From Clostridium beijerinckii (lineage in GTDB: Bacteria > Bacillota > Clostridia > Clostridiales > Clostridiaceae), in contig NZ_CP073653.1 in the NCBI RefSeq assembly GCF_018223745.1, positions 4,390,001 through 4,454,000 on the forward strand: a DNA stretch of 64,000 nt, in the 5' to 3' direction. Below the pieces are notes generated by a model, which had not been told where the DNA came from, did not search any database, and saw nothing but the letters and a program-made list of their open reading frames with translations. Below, in pieces: positions 42,128 through 50,681 of the stretch. Positions within the stretch are counted from its first letter, which is position 1. Every line of letters begins with the position of its first letter. A program made the position numbers and the translations under genes.

Positions 42128-42748
42128 TTAACCTAATTTTCCCAATACAAAATGTCCACTTTTAGTTAAAGAAAAAACCTGCCATAATACCCCCATATAA
42201 ATACATAGCGAATAGTTCAATAATCTAAAATCCCCCACATTCATATAGAATAAAATATTACTTATTACAATAATTAAATATATATTTAATATATTAATAG
42301 AGATTTTTCTAAACCTTATTCTCTTTTCAATACTTTTAATAGGTTTTACCAAACTATCTACAGGTGCCAACTTATTCACAATATAATATGACCATGCAAA
42401 AATAATGCATCCACTCAATACAGCTACATTAAGACTGATGTTAATATATTTACATATTAGCGCTATACCGATGCTTGAGGCCGTACCTATGACCGCACAT
42501 CGTTCAGGAGACCCTGAATGGGATCCCCCTGAACTTTTTCTTAATAAACTCATAGTAAATGATACTATGAGTGCTTCAATAGTCACATTAAAGATCAATC
42601 CAAACACCATAACTAAAGCTATGGAAATTCCCATATGAATAAATGCAAATATCCCATAATTTATTACTGATTTTTTATCATCATCAAAATTTAATTCTTT
42701 GGCAATATAATTAGAAATTTTAGTACATACACTTCCTATCTTTAACAT
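42128..42748 (-). CDS. agrB: AgrB family membrane protease, second module
   Basis: 206 residues with about six helices. The catalytic His77 and Cys84 lie in RKSSGGSHSGSPERCAVIG, the AgrB signature, and the conserved APVDSLVKPIKSIEKRIRFR loop is present. It would process the AgrD encoded 45 bases downstream. The gene starts 4 bases after the stop of the upstream membrane-protein gene, so the four genes (43745 to 41958) form one transcript. Comparison with the agrB at 708-1310 shows clearly different sequences, so the two modules are not a recent duplication. Confidence 0.93.
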   Translation of the reverse strand: MLKIGSVCTKISNYIAKELNFDDDKKSVINYGIFAFIHMGISIALVMVFGLIFNVTIEALIVSFTMSLLRKSSGGSHSGSPERCAVIGTASSIGIALICKYINISLNVAVLSGCIIFAWSYYIVNKLAPVDSLVKPIKSIEKRIRFRKISINILNIYLIIVISNILFYMNVGDFRLLNYSLCIYMGVLWQVFSLTKSGHFVLGKLG

Positions 42749-42751
42749 TTT

Positions 42752-43201
42752 CTAAACATTCTTCTTTCTTAAATAATAAATTATAGAAATTACAGCAAAG
42801 CATATAAGCGACGGTAATCCACCTAATATCTTTATTACTACATTTGACATCGCTACACCTAACTCATCCTTGAAAATAAAACTTAATAGTAACATATTTA
42901 GTCCTTCAATAATAAATAAAACTATAGTTGTTATCAATGATGATTTTATAGACAAAACCATATCTGCTTTATTTATACTCCACATAATAATAATCATTAC
43001 AAATATATCAAGTATGGTTGGCACTCCATAATTTATAGGCAGAAGTCGTATTCCATATTCGCATACTGCTAATAATAAACTCGAAATTATATATCTTTTT
43101 GAATTAAGTTTTACATTAGATAACGCTATCATTGCTAGTATCAATACAAATGCTTCTGGAACTAACCTAAATATAAATTCAAATACTGTTAATCTCAACA
43201 T
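42752..43201 (-). CDS. Small membrane protein resembling the N-terminal sensor part of AgrC-like kinases, without kinase
   Basis: 149 residues with about five helices. The opening MLRLTVFEFIFRLVPEAFVL and KRYIISSLLLAVCEYGIRLL with PINYGVPTILDI look like the transmembrane input domain of clostridial AgrC-type GHKL kinases, but the protein ends there (YYLRKKNV). A kinase-less receptor or assembly factor is therefore a possibility. It overlaps the DUF5317 gene by 23 bases and is 3 bases from agrB, so it belongs to the agr operon. The resemblance is from memory of the family and needs a profile search. Confidence 0.65.
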   Translation of the reverse strand: MLRLTVFEFIFRLVPEAFVLILAMIALSNVKLNSKRYIISSLLLAVCEYGIRLLPINYGVPTILDIFVMIIIMWSINKADMVLSIKSSLITTIVLFIIEGLNMLLLSFIFKDELGVAMSNVVIKILGGLPSLICFAVISIIYYLRKKNV

Positions 43202-43745
43202 CTTCTTTTCTCCCTTGATTATTAATTTTCTTTAAAGCACTATAAATTACTATAAACACAAATACTCTTATAAATATATCACCTACGCTAAGAATAGTGT
43301 ATCCTAAGTCTATAAAGTCAGTTAATATCTTTAATTTAGTTTGTGAATCTCCTAATATATGAATATCATTCATTCCGTGAAAATTCTCTAATGAACGTCC
43401 TGTAAGGTGTGATAATGATTGGTAAACTGGCATAAATCCACAATTAGTTTTTATTGCAATATCGTTTAATGCGCCGCCTAAAATCATAAAAAGCGATCCA
43501 ATTATCGAACTTATGTATAATTCATATTTTAATATTAAAAACAAATATGTAATTAAATAAATAGGTGTCAATCTCCCTATGGTTCTTATAATCACATAAT
43601 TGCCAGAAAAAGTAGCAACTTGTCCAACAAACGTGAATATTTCAAATACAATTAGCGGATAAATAGCCCATGATTTAAATAACGGACATATTTTGTATCC
43701 TCTAATTTTTGCTAAAAAAAATGTAAGTAATACTGTTTCTGGCAT
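43179..43745 (-). CDS. DUF5317-like membrane protein, first gene of the second agr operon
   Basis: 188 residues with about five helices. The middle and end (GGALNDIAIKTNCGFMPVYQ, KLKILTDFIDLGYTILSVGD) fit DUF5317, in which GG-N-AI, GLMPVS and L-D-I motifs are followed by SIGD. The function of the family is unknown. CGGAGG lies 4 bases before the ATG at 43745. It starts the operon DUF5317 - AgrC-like domain - agrB - agrD - GGDEF-HD-GYP. About 240 bases of AT-rich DNA upstream contain TATAAT near 43858 that may be the -10. Confidence 0.7.
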   Translation of the reverse strand: MPETVLLTFFLAKIRGYKICPLFKSWAIYPLIVFEIFTFVGQVATFSGNYVIIRTIGRLTPIYLITYLFLILKYELYISSIIGSLFMILGGALNDIAIKTNCGFMPVYQSLSHLTGRSLENFHGMNDIHILGDSQTKLKILTDFIDLGYTILSVGDIFIRVFVFIVIYSALKKINNQGRKEDVEINSI

Positions 43746-43987
43746 GTTTCCTCCGTGATCAAATTTACTTTTTTAATTTTCAAATAATAATATGCATCAT
43801 AATAAAACTAATAATTATGAATTATAAGTAAATTATTATGCATATTAATATATATTATAATACCTATTTTGTACAGTTTCTATATCTTTGCCTACAAAAG
43901 GATCAATTTAATATATTAGTTATAAAACTCCTAAGGCAAACACTGCCTATATAAGCTTACATTAAATTTAGATTAAGTTTTACTCAA

Positions 43988-44848
43988 TCAAATTTTCTTT
44001 TTAAATATACCTATTCTCATATCTATAGTTATAACTAAGGATTCATAATCTTCTAACTTCTCTTTATTCTCTGGTGTAGACTTCCAATAATGGGGTGTCA
44101 TCTTTAATAAGCTCAATAGTTCTTCTTTATTTAATGTTATATCGAATGTTACATTAGCTTCCTCTATATAATCATTTTCTTCTGCATTTGCTTTATAAAC
44201 TTTATCATTTAAATGAACCTCAGAGTAAATAATATTCCTAAGTTGTATTAAATGATTAGTTCTAGGTAACACTCTAACAAATATTCCATCATCCTTTAAA
44301 ACTCTATTACACTCATCAATATCTATAGGACTAAATACTGAAATAATACAATCCACTGTTTTATCCCCAAGTGGTATGTTAAAATTGTTTCCAACCGCCC
44401 AAATACAATCTTTGTTTAGTTTACTTGCGTATTTTACAGCTTCTTTAGAAACATCTAAGCCATAATAATTAGCTTCAATATTTTTCTTATTCATATAATC
44501 TTTTAGGTTTGTTAAGTAATACCCTTCGCCACATCCTAGATCTACAATATTCAATTTGTTGCTGATTTTATCTGACATCCCATCAACTATTATTTCATTT
44601 ATTTTATCAGACAGTGCTTTATAATATCCTCTAGATAAAAAATCTATTCTTGATAAAACCATTTCTTTTGAATCACCAGGATTCTTACTTCTTTTCTGAT
44701 TGCTTATTAACAAATTTACATACCCTTCTTTTGCTATATCATATGTATGTTTGTTACTACATCTGTACATCTTATTTGAAATATCCTTGACTAACTTTTC
44801 CTTACAAACAGGGCAAAGCAGCATGGTCTCATTTAAAATATCATTCAT
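43988..44848 (-). CDS. rlmA: 23S rRNA (guanine-N1)-methyltransferase, RlmA/TlrB family
   Basis: 286 residues. An N-terminal zinc ribbon uses Cys12, Cys15, Cys30 and His34 (LLCPVCKEKL, MYRCSNKHTYDIAKEGYVNL). Then follow the RSKNPGDSKEMVLSRIDFLS loop and the SAM-binding motif NIVDLGCGEGYYL. This is the RlmA(I)/RlmA(II) group that methylates G745 or G748 in hairpin 35 of 23S rRNA; the G748 enzymes (TlrB) give macrolide resistance. Which base is used cannot be told here. Confidence 0.9.
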   Translation of the reverse strand: MNDILNETMLLCPVCKEKLVKDISNKMYRCSNKHTYDIAKEGYVNLLISNQKRSKNPGDSKEMVLSRIDFLSRGYYKALSDKINEIIVDGMSDKISNKLNIVDLGCGEGYYLTNLKDYMNKKNIEANYYGLDVSKEAVKYASKLNKDCIWAVGNNFNIPLGDKTVDCIISVFSPIDIDECNRVLKDDGIFVRVLPRTNHLIQLRNIIYSEVHLNDKVYKANAEENDYIEEANVTFDITLNKEELLSLLKMTPHYWKSTPENKEKLEDYESLVITIDMRIGIFKKKI

Positions 44849-44901
44849 AAACTTACAACTCTCTTTCCATATATGATTTACTATATTTTATATTTTAATT
44901 T

Positions 44902-45696
44902 CTATAATCCACATCTACTATAAAGATTTTCATCATTAATTTGTCTCTTTAGAATCTTGTACGCTTCTTCTATTTCTCTTGGTATATTTACATGGACTAT
45001 AAAATCTTTTCCATTAGGTCCATATCCATTTTCGTCATCTCTTAATCTTGGTATCTCTCCCATCAAAAGTTCCAGATATCTTTTTTCATCCCAAACTCCG
45101 TTAGTTCCAACATTACTTAATCTTAAATCTATATCAATCTTAGGAATGAATGGAGCATAGTTTACTAGTTTGACATTGTCACTATATGTATACTTAGAAA
45201 ATGAAGCAAAAGTTCTAAGCTGCATAGTAGGATCTTGAATCAAAATTAAAGATCTATATTTTATGTTTAATTTGCATAATAACTCTATTGTCTTTTTAGC
45301 ATTATCTCCACAATTCGTAGATTTATTTTCTATGATAATTTTATCTGGGCTAACACCATAAATTTTAGTAATTATATCAAAGAATATATCAGCTTCTGAT
45401 CTATCATCAACCCTAATCAAATTAAATTTCGAGTTTTTCCTTACCTCATCTCTTAGTAATTGAGTAGAATGGCCAATTCCACCACTAATTAAAATTTTAT
45501 CACACATATTATTTTTCCATGCGTTTGCAGCACACTGTACCGTATAAGGGATAGAATTACCTAATAAGATTAATACATCAACTCTTTTTAATCCAGAGAC
45601 TTTCTCTAATTCCTCAGAATCTAACGTACTGATATCTCTAACTGCTAGAAATTTAGATATTTTATTAATGCAATATTGGACTTCTTCACTATTCAT
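44902..45696 (-). CDS. YdcF-like protein (DUF218)
   Basis: 264 residues, soluble. The DUF218 signatures are KRVDVLILLGNSIPYTVQCA, CDKILISGGIGHST, SPDKIIIENKSTNCGDNAKK and LILIQDPTMQLRTFASFSK. E. coli YdcF has this fold and binds S-adenosylmethionine; other DUF218 proteins act on cell-envelope precursors. GGAGGGG precedes the ATG. It lies 53 bases upstream of rlmA, so co-transcription is likely. Confidence 0.85.
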   Translation of the reverse strand: MNSEEVQYCINKISKFLAVRDISTLDSEELEKVSGLKRVDVLILLGNSIPYTVQCAANAWKNNMCDKILISGGIGHSTQLLRDEVRKNSKFNLIRVDDRSEADIFFDIITKIYGVSPDKIIIENKSTNCGDNAKKTIELLCKLNIKYRSLILIQDPTMQLRTFASFSKYTYSDNVKLVNYAPFIPKIDIDLRLSNVGTNGVWDEKRYLELLMGEIPRLRDDENGYGPNGKDFIVHVNIPREIEEAYKILKRQINDENLYSRCGL

Positions 45697-45997
45697 TGTT
45701 TTCCCCTCCTACTAAAAACATATAATAACAAAATTATTCCTGATCTGAATTAATAAATTATAACATAAATTATACATATGTCTTTCATTAACTTTATATA
45801 TTTATTTTGCCATTCTATTATCTTTGTATTATTTATAGCATTGGCTAACTGTAATATACTAATTATTAATTCAACCCATATTTCAACAATCACAGTATAT
45901 ATTATGGAATTAAAATTCAGCCAAAAAATCAACTTACAAATTCATTAAATATTTTCTAACAAAAACTTGTCTATAAAATAAAATATTATAAAAAAAT

Positions 45998-46031
45998 AAG
46001 ATAGATTACTCATTTAAGAATAATCTATCTT
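45998..46031 (-). terminator. Terminator of the hydrogenase-like gene
   Basis: AAGATAGATTA pairs with TAATCTATCTT around a 12-base loop; the - strand continues as ATTTTTTTA. It lies about 130 bases beyond the stop at 46162. The rest of 45697-46161 contains no supported gene. Confidence 0.8.
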
Positions 46032-46161
46032 ATCCGTGGGTATAAATGGGAGAGGGTTTATATCTTTTGTATACCTATATATTAATATATTTCAACAATA
46101 AACGCCATATATTTTAATTTTTTCTTAATTTGTTTTTCGACATTCATTCTTCTTTATCCAG

Positions 46162-47742
46162 TTAATGCCTTCTTCTCTTTTTTGTATTACTATTTCTAAA
46201 TTCATTAGATTTATCAACGTAACTAGTATGAAATAAAGATTCTGCTTTTATACCATTAGGATCTCCTATATAGCTTTTATACATATTTTCAAGATTTTCA
46301 TTTTCATCAGACACTCTTTTTATTGATTTTTTATCAATATTTCTTAGGGTGTCTGCTCTCAATATTTTATAATCTTTTCCTAACAACCCATTTGAGGTTT
46401 TACTATAATATTTTATCTGTACAGCTTTAGCTCTGCAGACGTTATTACACAATTTACATCCAACACACTCTTCTTCTTTAACCTCTGCCCTTCCTCTAAT
46501 ATTATATTGTATGGCATTAACAGGGCAATTTTGTATGCAAGTACCACATGATATACATAAATTTTCATTAATTTGAGACTTTGTACCTATTCTAGGAGTT
46601 CCTCCTCCATTTATGCACCCGCCGTTACATGCCACTACTTCAATGAAACAATATTCTTTCCATTTGTTACTGATTAAAAATTTTTCAATTTCTTTTAGAC
46701 CATTTATTACTGCAACTTTACAATTTTTATTGCCTAAAGTAACCAACGCTTCTTCTATTTCCTTATACCCTTCTACTGGTTTTAATGTCATATTTTCAGC
46801 CTCAGATATATCACTCTTTAAATAACTCATTACAGTTCTAAAAATTGCTTGCATTGCCCCTTGGCTCATACCAAAAAGAGCTGCTGCCCCAGTATATTCC
46901 CCCATAAAATCATCAGGTTTTTCGTCTGGTATAGCAGTTATATCTATTCCCTTCTCTTTTAAGAGATTTGCATATTCTCTCACAGTTAGGACTATATCAA
47001 TATCTTTATAACCGTCTCTCCCCATATCCTCTTTCTCAGATTCATATTTTTTAGCACTACATGGCTGTACAGATACAATAACTATATTGGTAGGTAAAAT
47101 ATTATATACATCTGCAAAGTATGTTTTTATTCCCGCTCCCATCATCTGTTGAGGAGATTTCGACGTAGATATTTTATCTAATATTTCTGGATGAAACATC
47201 TCAGCATAACGTATAAAAGAAGGACAAAAGGATGTGAACATAGGAAGTTTTTCTTTATTTGCAATCCTCTTAATAAATTCACTGCTCTCCTCTACAACCG
47301 TCATATCATTTCCGAAATCAGTATTAAATACTTTTTGAAACCCTAATCTCTTTGCAGATGGAGCAATTTTTCCTCCAACATAAGTGCCAATTGGAAGATT
47401 AAATTCTTCTCCTAATGTTGCTTTTACTGCCGGAGATGCTGTTAAAACTAAATACTTTCCGCTATTCAAAGCATCTTTTACTAATTCTAAGTCATTCCTT
47501 ACGTCTATAGCTTCTGTCGGGCAAGCAAGTGTACATTGTCCACAATATAAGCATCCCGTATCCTCAAAGCTTCCATTTTTGGTTTCCACAGTTTTCTTTC
47601 CCGAATCAACTTCTTTTAATATAGCCATCTTAGTTTCTTGAGCACATGTAAAAGCACATGCCGTACATCCAATACATTTTTTCTTATTTATTTGTATGAT
47701 GTTTTCCCCTTCAATTCTATTAACCTTTTTTGACTTTCCCAT
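46162..47742 (-). CDS. Divergent [FeFe]-hydrogenase family protein with ferredoxin domains at both ends
   Basis: 526 residues from ATG 47742, with TGGAG 6 bases upstream; an in-frame ATG at 47763 has no ribosome-binding site. Two N-terminal [4Fe-4S] sets are Cys23/26/29/33 and Cys64/67/70/74. The H-cluster motifs are TSFCPSF (Cys173), VQPCSAKKYESE (Cys228) and EVVACNGGCINGGG (Cys372, Cys376). In catalytic enzymes motif 1 is TSCCP; here the first Cys, which relays protons, is Phe172. After the H domain come two more [4Fe-4S] sets, Cys396/399/402/406 and Cys426/429/432/436, then a charged tail. All H-cluster ligands are present. The layout recalls divergent group B-like hydrogenases rather than the main H2-producing enzyme. 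Confidence 0.88.
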   Translation of the reverse strand: MGKSKKVNRIEGENIIQINKKKCIGCTACAFTCAQETKMAILKEVDSGKKTVETKNGSFEDTGCLYCGQCTLACPTEAIDVRNDLELVKDALNSGKYLVLTASPAVKATLGEEFNLPIGTYVGGKIAPSAKRLGFQKVFNTDFGNDMTVVEESSEFIKRIANKEKLPMFTSFCPSFIRYAEMFHPEILDKISTSKSPQQMMGAGIKTYFADVYNILPTNIVIVSVQPCSAKKYESEKEDMGRDGYKDIDIVLTVREYANLLKEKGIDITAIPDEKPDDFMGEYTGAAALFGMSQGAMQAIFRTVMSYLKSDISEAENMTLKPVEGYKEIEEALVTLGNKNCKVAVINGLKEIEKFLISNKWKEYCFIEVVACNGGCINGGGTPRIGTKSQINENLCISCGTCIQNCPVNAIQYNIRGRAEVKEEECVGCKLCNNVCRAKAVQIKYYSKTSNGLLGKDYKILRADTLRNIDKKSIKRVSDENENLENMYKSYIGDPNGIKAESLFHTSYVDKSNEFRNSNTKKRRRH

Positions 47743-47984
47743 ATATTTCTCCACTTTATTCATTTCTATAGTTATAATTACTTTTTATATTCTTTTATTA
47801 TTACTATATCTGGTTTATTAATTAGTTAATTTTTTCATAACAGTTGAAGACCATTATTTAAAAGTGAACGTGAAATCTCAATTTTGCTCCATTGCCTACA
47901 TATGTAATGAGCAAAAAAAGACAGGATTTAAATAAAATGTTGCTATATAATATAGGAAAAGATTAAATGAGGTGGTTCTCTTAC

Positions 47985-48368
47985 ATGAATTATGATGCTT
48001 GTATAAAAAAGTCTATTGAATATATAGAAAATAATCTAAATAAGAAAATACAACTAAAGGAACTTGCAGATAAAGCCTTTTTATCAAAGTACCACTTTCA
48101 TAGGGTTTTTCATTCAGTGGTTGGAGAACCTGTTGCTGAATATATACGTAAGAAAAGATTAGAGGAAGCTGCAAATGAACTATTGACTACAGAAAATAAG
48201 ATTATAGATATAGCGCTAAAATATCAATTTAGTAATCAAGAGTCATTTACCAGGGCTTTTAAAAAGCTTTATGGAATCCCCCCTAAGGAATTTAGGAAAA
48301 ACAAAATAAATTTAACAACAATACATTCAAGAAAGAATTCTACAACTTACCTTTCTATGGTTGCTTAG
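47985..48368 (+). CDS. Short AraC-family DNA-binding protein
   Basis: 127 residues from ATG 47985, which has GAGGTGG upstream; an earlier in-frame ATG at 47967 includes that site. It consists almost entirely of the double HTH: ACIKKSIEYIENNLNKKIQL, LADKAFLSKYHFHRVFHSVV, IIDIALKYQFSNQESFTRAF and KKLYGIPPKEFRK. No ligand domain is present. It lies only 35 bases upstream of clpP on the same strand and may be co-transcribed with it. Confidence 0.85.
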   Translation: MNYDACIKKSIEYIENNLNKKIQLKELADKAFLSKYHFHRVFHSVVGEPVAEYIRKKRLEEAANELLTTENKIIDIALKYQFSNQESFTRAFKKLYGIPPKEFRKNKINLTTIHSRKNSTTYLSMVA

Positions 48369-48403
48369 AATTCATCAAAAATATTTTTTAAGGAGTGAAT
48401 CTT

Positions 48404-48982
48404 ATGAGCTATGTACCAATGGTTATTGAACAAACAAGTCGAGGCGAACGTTCTTATGATATCTATTCTAGATTGCTAAAAGAAAGAATCATTATGCTAA
48501 GCGATCACGTCAGCGATTCTACCGCAAGTATAATTACTTCACAATTACTATTTCTTGAATCAGAAAATCCAGATGCTGATATTCACTTTTATATAAATAG
48601 CCCCGGTGGTTCTATTACAGCCGGAATGGCAATATATGATACAATGCAATATATAAAGCCTGACGTATCAACAATATGTTTAGGATTAGCTGCAAGTATG
48701 GGCTCGTTTTTACTTGCAGCAGGCGCACCTGGAAAACGATGTGCTCTTCCAAATAGTGAGATTTTAATCCATCAGCCATCTGTACATGGAGGTTTTCAAG
48801 GTCAAGCTACAGATATTAGGATTCATACTGAATGGCTGCTAAAAACAAAAAATAAACTAAATAAAATATATAGTGAAAAAACCAAAAAGCCAATAGAGAA
48901 AATCGAAAGAGACATGGAACGAGATTATTTTATGTCTGCTGAAGAGGCTTTATCTTATGGAATAATAGATAAAATTCTTTGA
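48404..48982 (+). CDS. clpP: ATP-dependent Clp protease proteolytic subunit
   Basis: 192 residues from ATG 48404, which has AAGGAG 8 bases upstream. Catalytic Ser98 is in GLAASMGSFLLAAGA and His123 in ILIHQPSVHGGFQGQA; the N-terminal VIEQTSRGERSYDIYSRLLK is typical. ClpP forms a tetradecamer gated by ClpX or ClpC. No clpX is adjacent, so this is probably a second clpP, separate from the usual tig-clpP-clpX locus. The AraC regulator directly upstream suggests conditional expression. Confidence 0.93.
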   Translation: MSYVPMVIEQTSRGERSYDIYSRLLKERIIMLSDHVSDSTASIITSQLLFLESENPDADIHFYINSPGGSITAGMAIYDTMQYIKPDVSTICLGLAASMGSFLLAAGAPGKRCALPNSEILIHQPSVHGGFQGQATDIRIHTEWLLKTKNKLNKIYSEKTKKPIEKIERDMERDYFMSAEEALSYGIIDKIL

Positions 48983-49011
48983 TAAATATAAATTATTATT
49001 ATAAATATATT

Positions 49012-49044
49012 AAAAAGGTTCAAAAATTTTTGAATCTTTTTTAT
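49012..49044 (+). terminator. Terminator of clpP
   Basis: AAAGGTTCAAAAA pairs with TTTTTGAATCTTT with one G-U pair and TTTTATT follows, 30 bases beyond the stop. Confidence 0.8.
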
Positions 49045-49121
49045 TATGTTTATATTATTCACATCTTCATTGGCTATAATATAAATAGTATCTTATTCTT
49101 AACCAAAAAGCAGGTGAAAGT

Positions 49122-49889
49122 ATGTATTATGTAATATATGATTTAGAATTTAATCAAAAAAGTAGTGCCTCTGAAAATTCGGATGTTATTAAACTTTCAG
49201 AATCTAATAACGATACTAACACACCAATTATTCCTTTTGAAATAATTCAAATTGGCGCTATAAAACTAGATAATAATTTTCAAGAAGTATCTACATTCAA
49301 TTCCTTAGTCAAACCAACTCTATATAAAACCATCCATCCATATGTTGAGAATTTAACTAAAATAACCTACGATAAAGTTTCTTCTTGCAAAAACTTTATT
49401 AATGTTCATAAAGCTTTTTTAGAATTCATTGGAAATGATGATGTACTACTCTGTGTATGGGGAGTTGGGGATATTAAAGAACTCTATAGAAACTTGGGAT
49501 TTTATAATCTATCTACTTCATATATTTCAAAATATATTGACATTCAAAAGTATGCTTCAAAATACCTTAAAGCACCTAAAAATTCTAGAATTGGTTTAAG
49601 AAATGCCGTTGAAATTTTAAATATACCAATTTATGGTGAATTCCATGATGCACTTAATGATGCTTACTATACATCTGAAATTTTTAAGCGCATTTATAAC
49701 AAATACATGAAACCTGAAACTTACGTTCCTTTGCCATCAAAAAGAACTACAGAACCCAAAGAAGTAATTGATACTGAAGCTTTATTAAAACAATTTGAAA
49801 AAATGTATAATAGAGAACTTACTAAGGATGAAAAATCAATGATTAAAGTTGCATACATGATGGGAAAAACCAAACAATTTCTGAAATAA
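49122..49889 (+). CDS. DEDDh 3'-5' exonuclease domain protein
   Basis: 255 residues. The exonuclease fold shows Asp7/Glu9 in YVIYDLEFNQ, the middle Asp in LLCVWGVGDIKELYRNLGF and the third motif EFHDALNDAYYTSEIFKRIY. An insertion at residues 13-35 (ASENSDVIKLSESNNDTN) is unusual, and the C-terminal 60 residues form a small extra domain (LLKQFEKMYNRELTKDEKSM). It resembles KapD/ExoX-like proteins rather than PolC. KapD inhibits KinA in Bacillus, but there is no evidence for that role here. GCAGGTG precedes the ATG. Confidence 0.83.
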   Translation: MYYVIYDLEFNQKSSASENSDVIKLSESNNDTNTPIIPFEIIQIGAIKLDNNFQEVSTFNSLVKPTLYKTIHPYVENLTKITYDKVSSCKNFINVHKAFLEFIGNDDVLLCVWGVGDIKELYRNLGFYNLSTSYISKYIDIQKYASKYLKAPKNSRIGLRNAVEILNIPIYGEFHDALNDAYYTSEIFKRIYNKYMKPETYVPLPSKRTTEPKEVIDTEALLKQFEKMYNRELTKDEKSMIKVAYMMGKTKQFLK

Positions 49890-49929
49890 ATGCAGCTAGT
49901 AGAAAACCTTTTTTAATTTAATATAGAAA

Positions 49930-49960
49930 GGATACTCTATTACTAATTTTTAGAGTATCC
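49930..49960. terminator. Hairpin between convergent genes
   Basis: GGATACTCTA pairs with TAGAGTATCC around an 11-base loop between the exonuclease stop (49889) and the regulator stop (49982). The U-tract is short on both strands. Confidence 0.6.
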
Positions 49961-49981
49961 GTGAATTCATAAATCGTAATA

Positions 49982-50677
49982 TTATAGACCTTTTATTTTA
50001 TATTTATACAATGGTCTTCCAATCTTTCCATACTCTATGATTTTCTCTAGTTCGCCTTGTTTGCTCATATAATCAAGGTATTTCCTTACAGTAACTTTTG
50101 CAATGCCTAACTTTTCTGATAAGTCTTCAGTAGTAAAATACTCTTCTTTAGTATTATTAAGCTCATTAGCAATTGAATTATAAGTATACTTATTCAAACC
50201 CTTTTCTAGATTTGGTTTTGTTTCACTACCGTTTGTTTTCTTATTTTTATTACTCAAAATAAACTTATCTAAATCACTTTGTTCCATAGTCTGGTTATTT
50301 TTAAAGCTATTTAATCTTTCTCTAAAAATATTTAGAGATTCGTTAAACCTTTCAAATGTAAAGGGTTTTATCAAATAGTCTACAACACCATATCTAAAAG
50401 CATCCTTTACTCTTTCTACACTCTTATCAGCAGTAATTAATATAACATCAGATAATATTTCATTTTGCCTTAACCACTTTAGCAAATCTATGCCATTTTC
50501 ATTAGGAAGAAAAATATCTAATAAAATTAAATCCACCTGCTTCTGCATCAAAAATTCTTTTGCTTCAGAAAGGTTTGCAACTGCTTTTTCCAGTGAAAAT
50601 CCCTCTATTTTTTTCAAAAACTTAGAATTAATTTGTCTTACCATCGGATCATCTTCAACAATCATAGTTTTAATCAT
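49982..50677 (-). CDS. CitB/DcuR-type response regulator for organic acids
   Basis: 231 residues. The receiver (1-120) has acid pair MIVEDDPMV, phospho-Asp in LILLDIFLPNENG, switch Thr in VILITADKS and Lys in YLIKPF. The C-terminal HTH follows the DcuR/CitB/MalR pattern (YFTTEDLSEKLGIAKVTVRK, YLDYMSKQGELEKI, YGKIGRPLYKYKI). It pairs with the kinase gene upstream (4-base gap). Related systems activate transport and use of malate, citrate or fumarate; here the genes 52520-56125 are the natural targets. Confidence 0.9.
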   Translation of the reverse strand: MIKTMIVEDDPMVRQINSKFLKKIEGFSLEKAVANLSEAKEFLMQKQVDLILLDIFLPNENGIDLLKWLRQNEILSDVILITADKSVERVKDAFRYGVVDYLIKPFTFERFNESLNIFRERLNSFKNNQTMEQSDLDKFILSNKNKKTNGSETKPNLEKGLNKYTYNSIANELNNTKEEYFTTEDLSEKLGIAKVTVRKYLDYMSKQGELEKIIEYGKIGRPLYKYKIKGL

Positions 50678-50681
50678 ATAT

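Noticed and set aside
45750..45932. 60-codon open frame on the - strand between the YdcF-like gene and the hydrogenase gene
   Set aside because: Low-complexity Ile-rich product, no ribosome-binding site, composition of AT-rich non-coding DNA.
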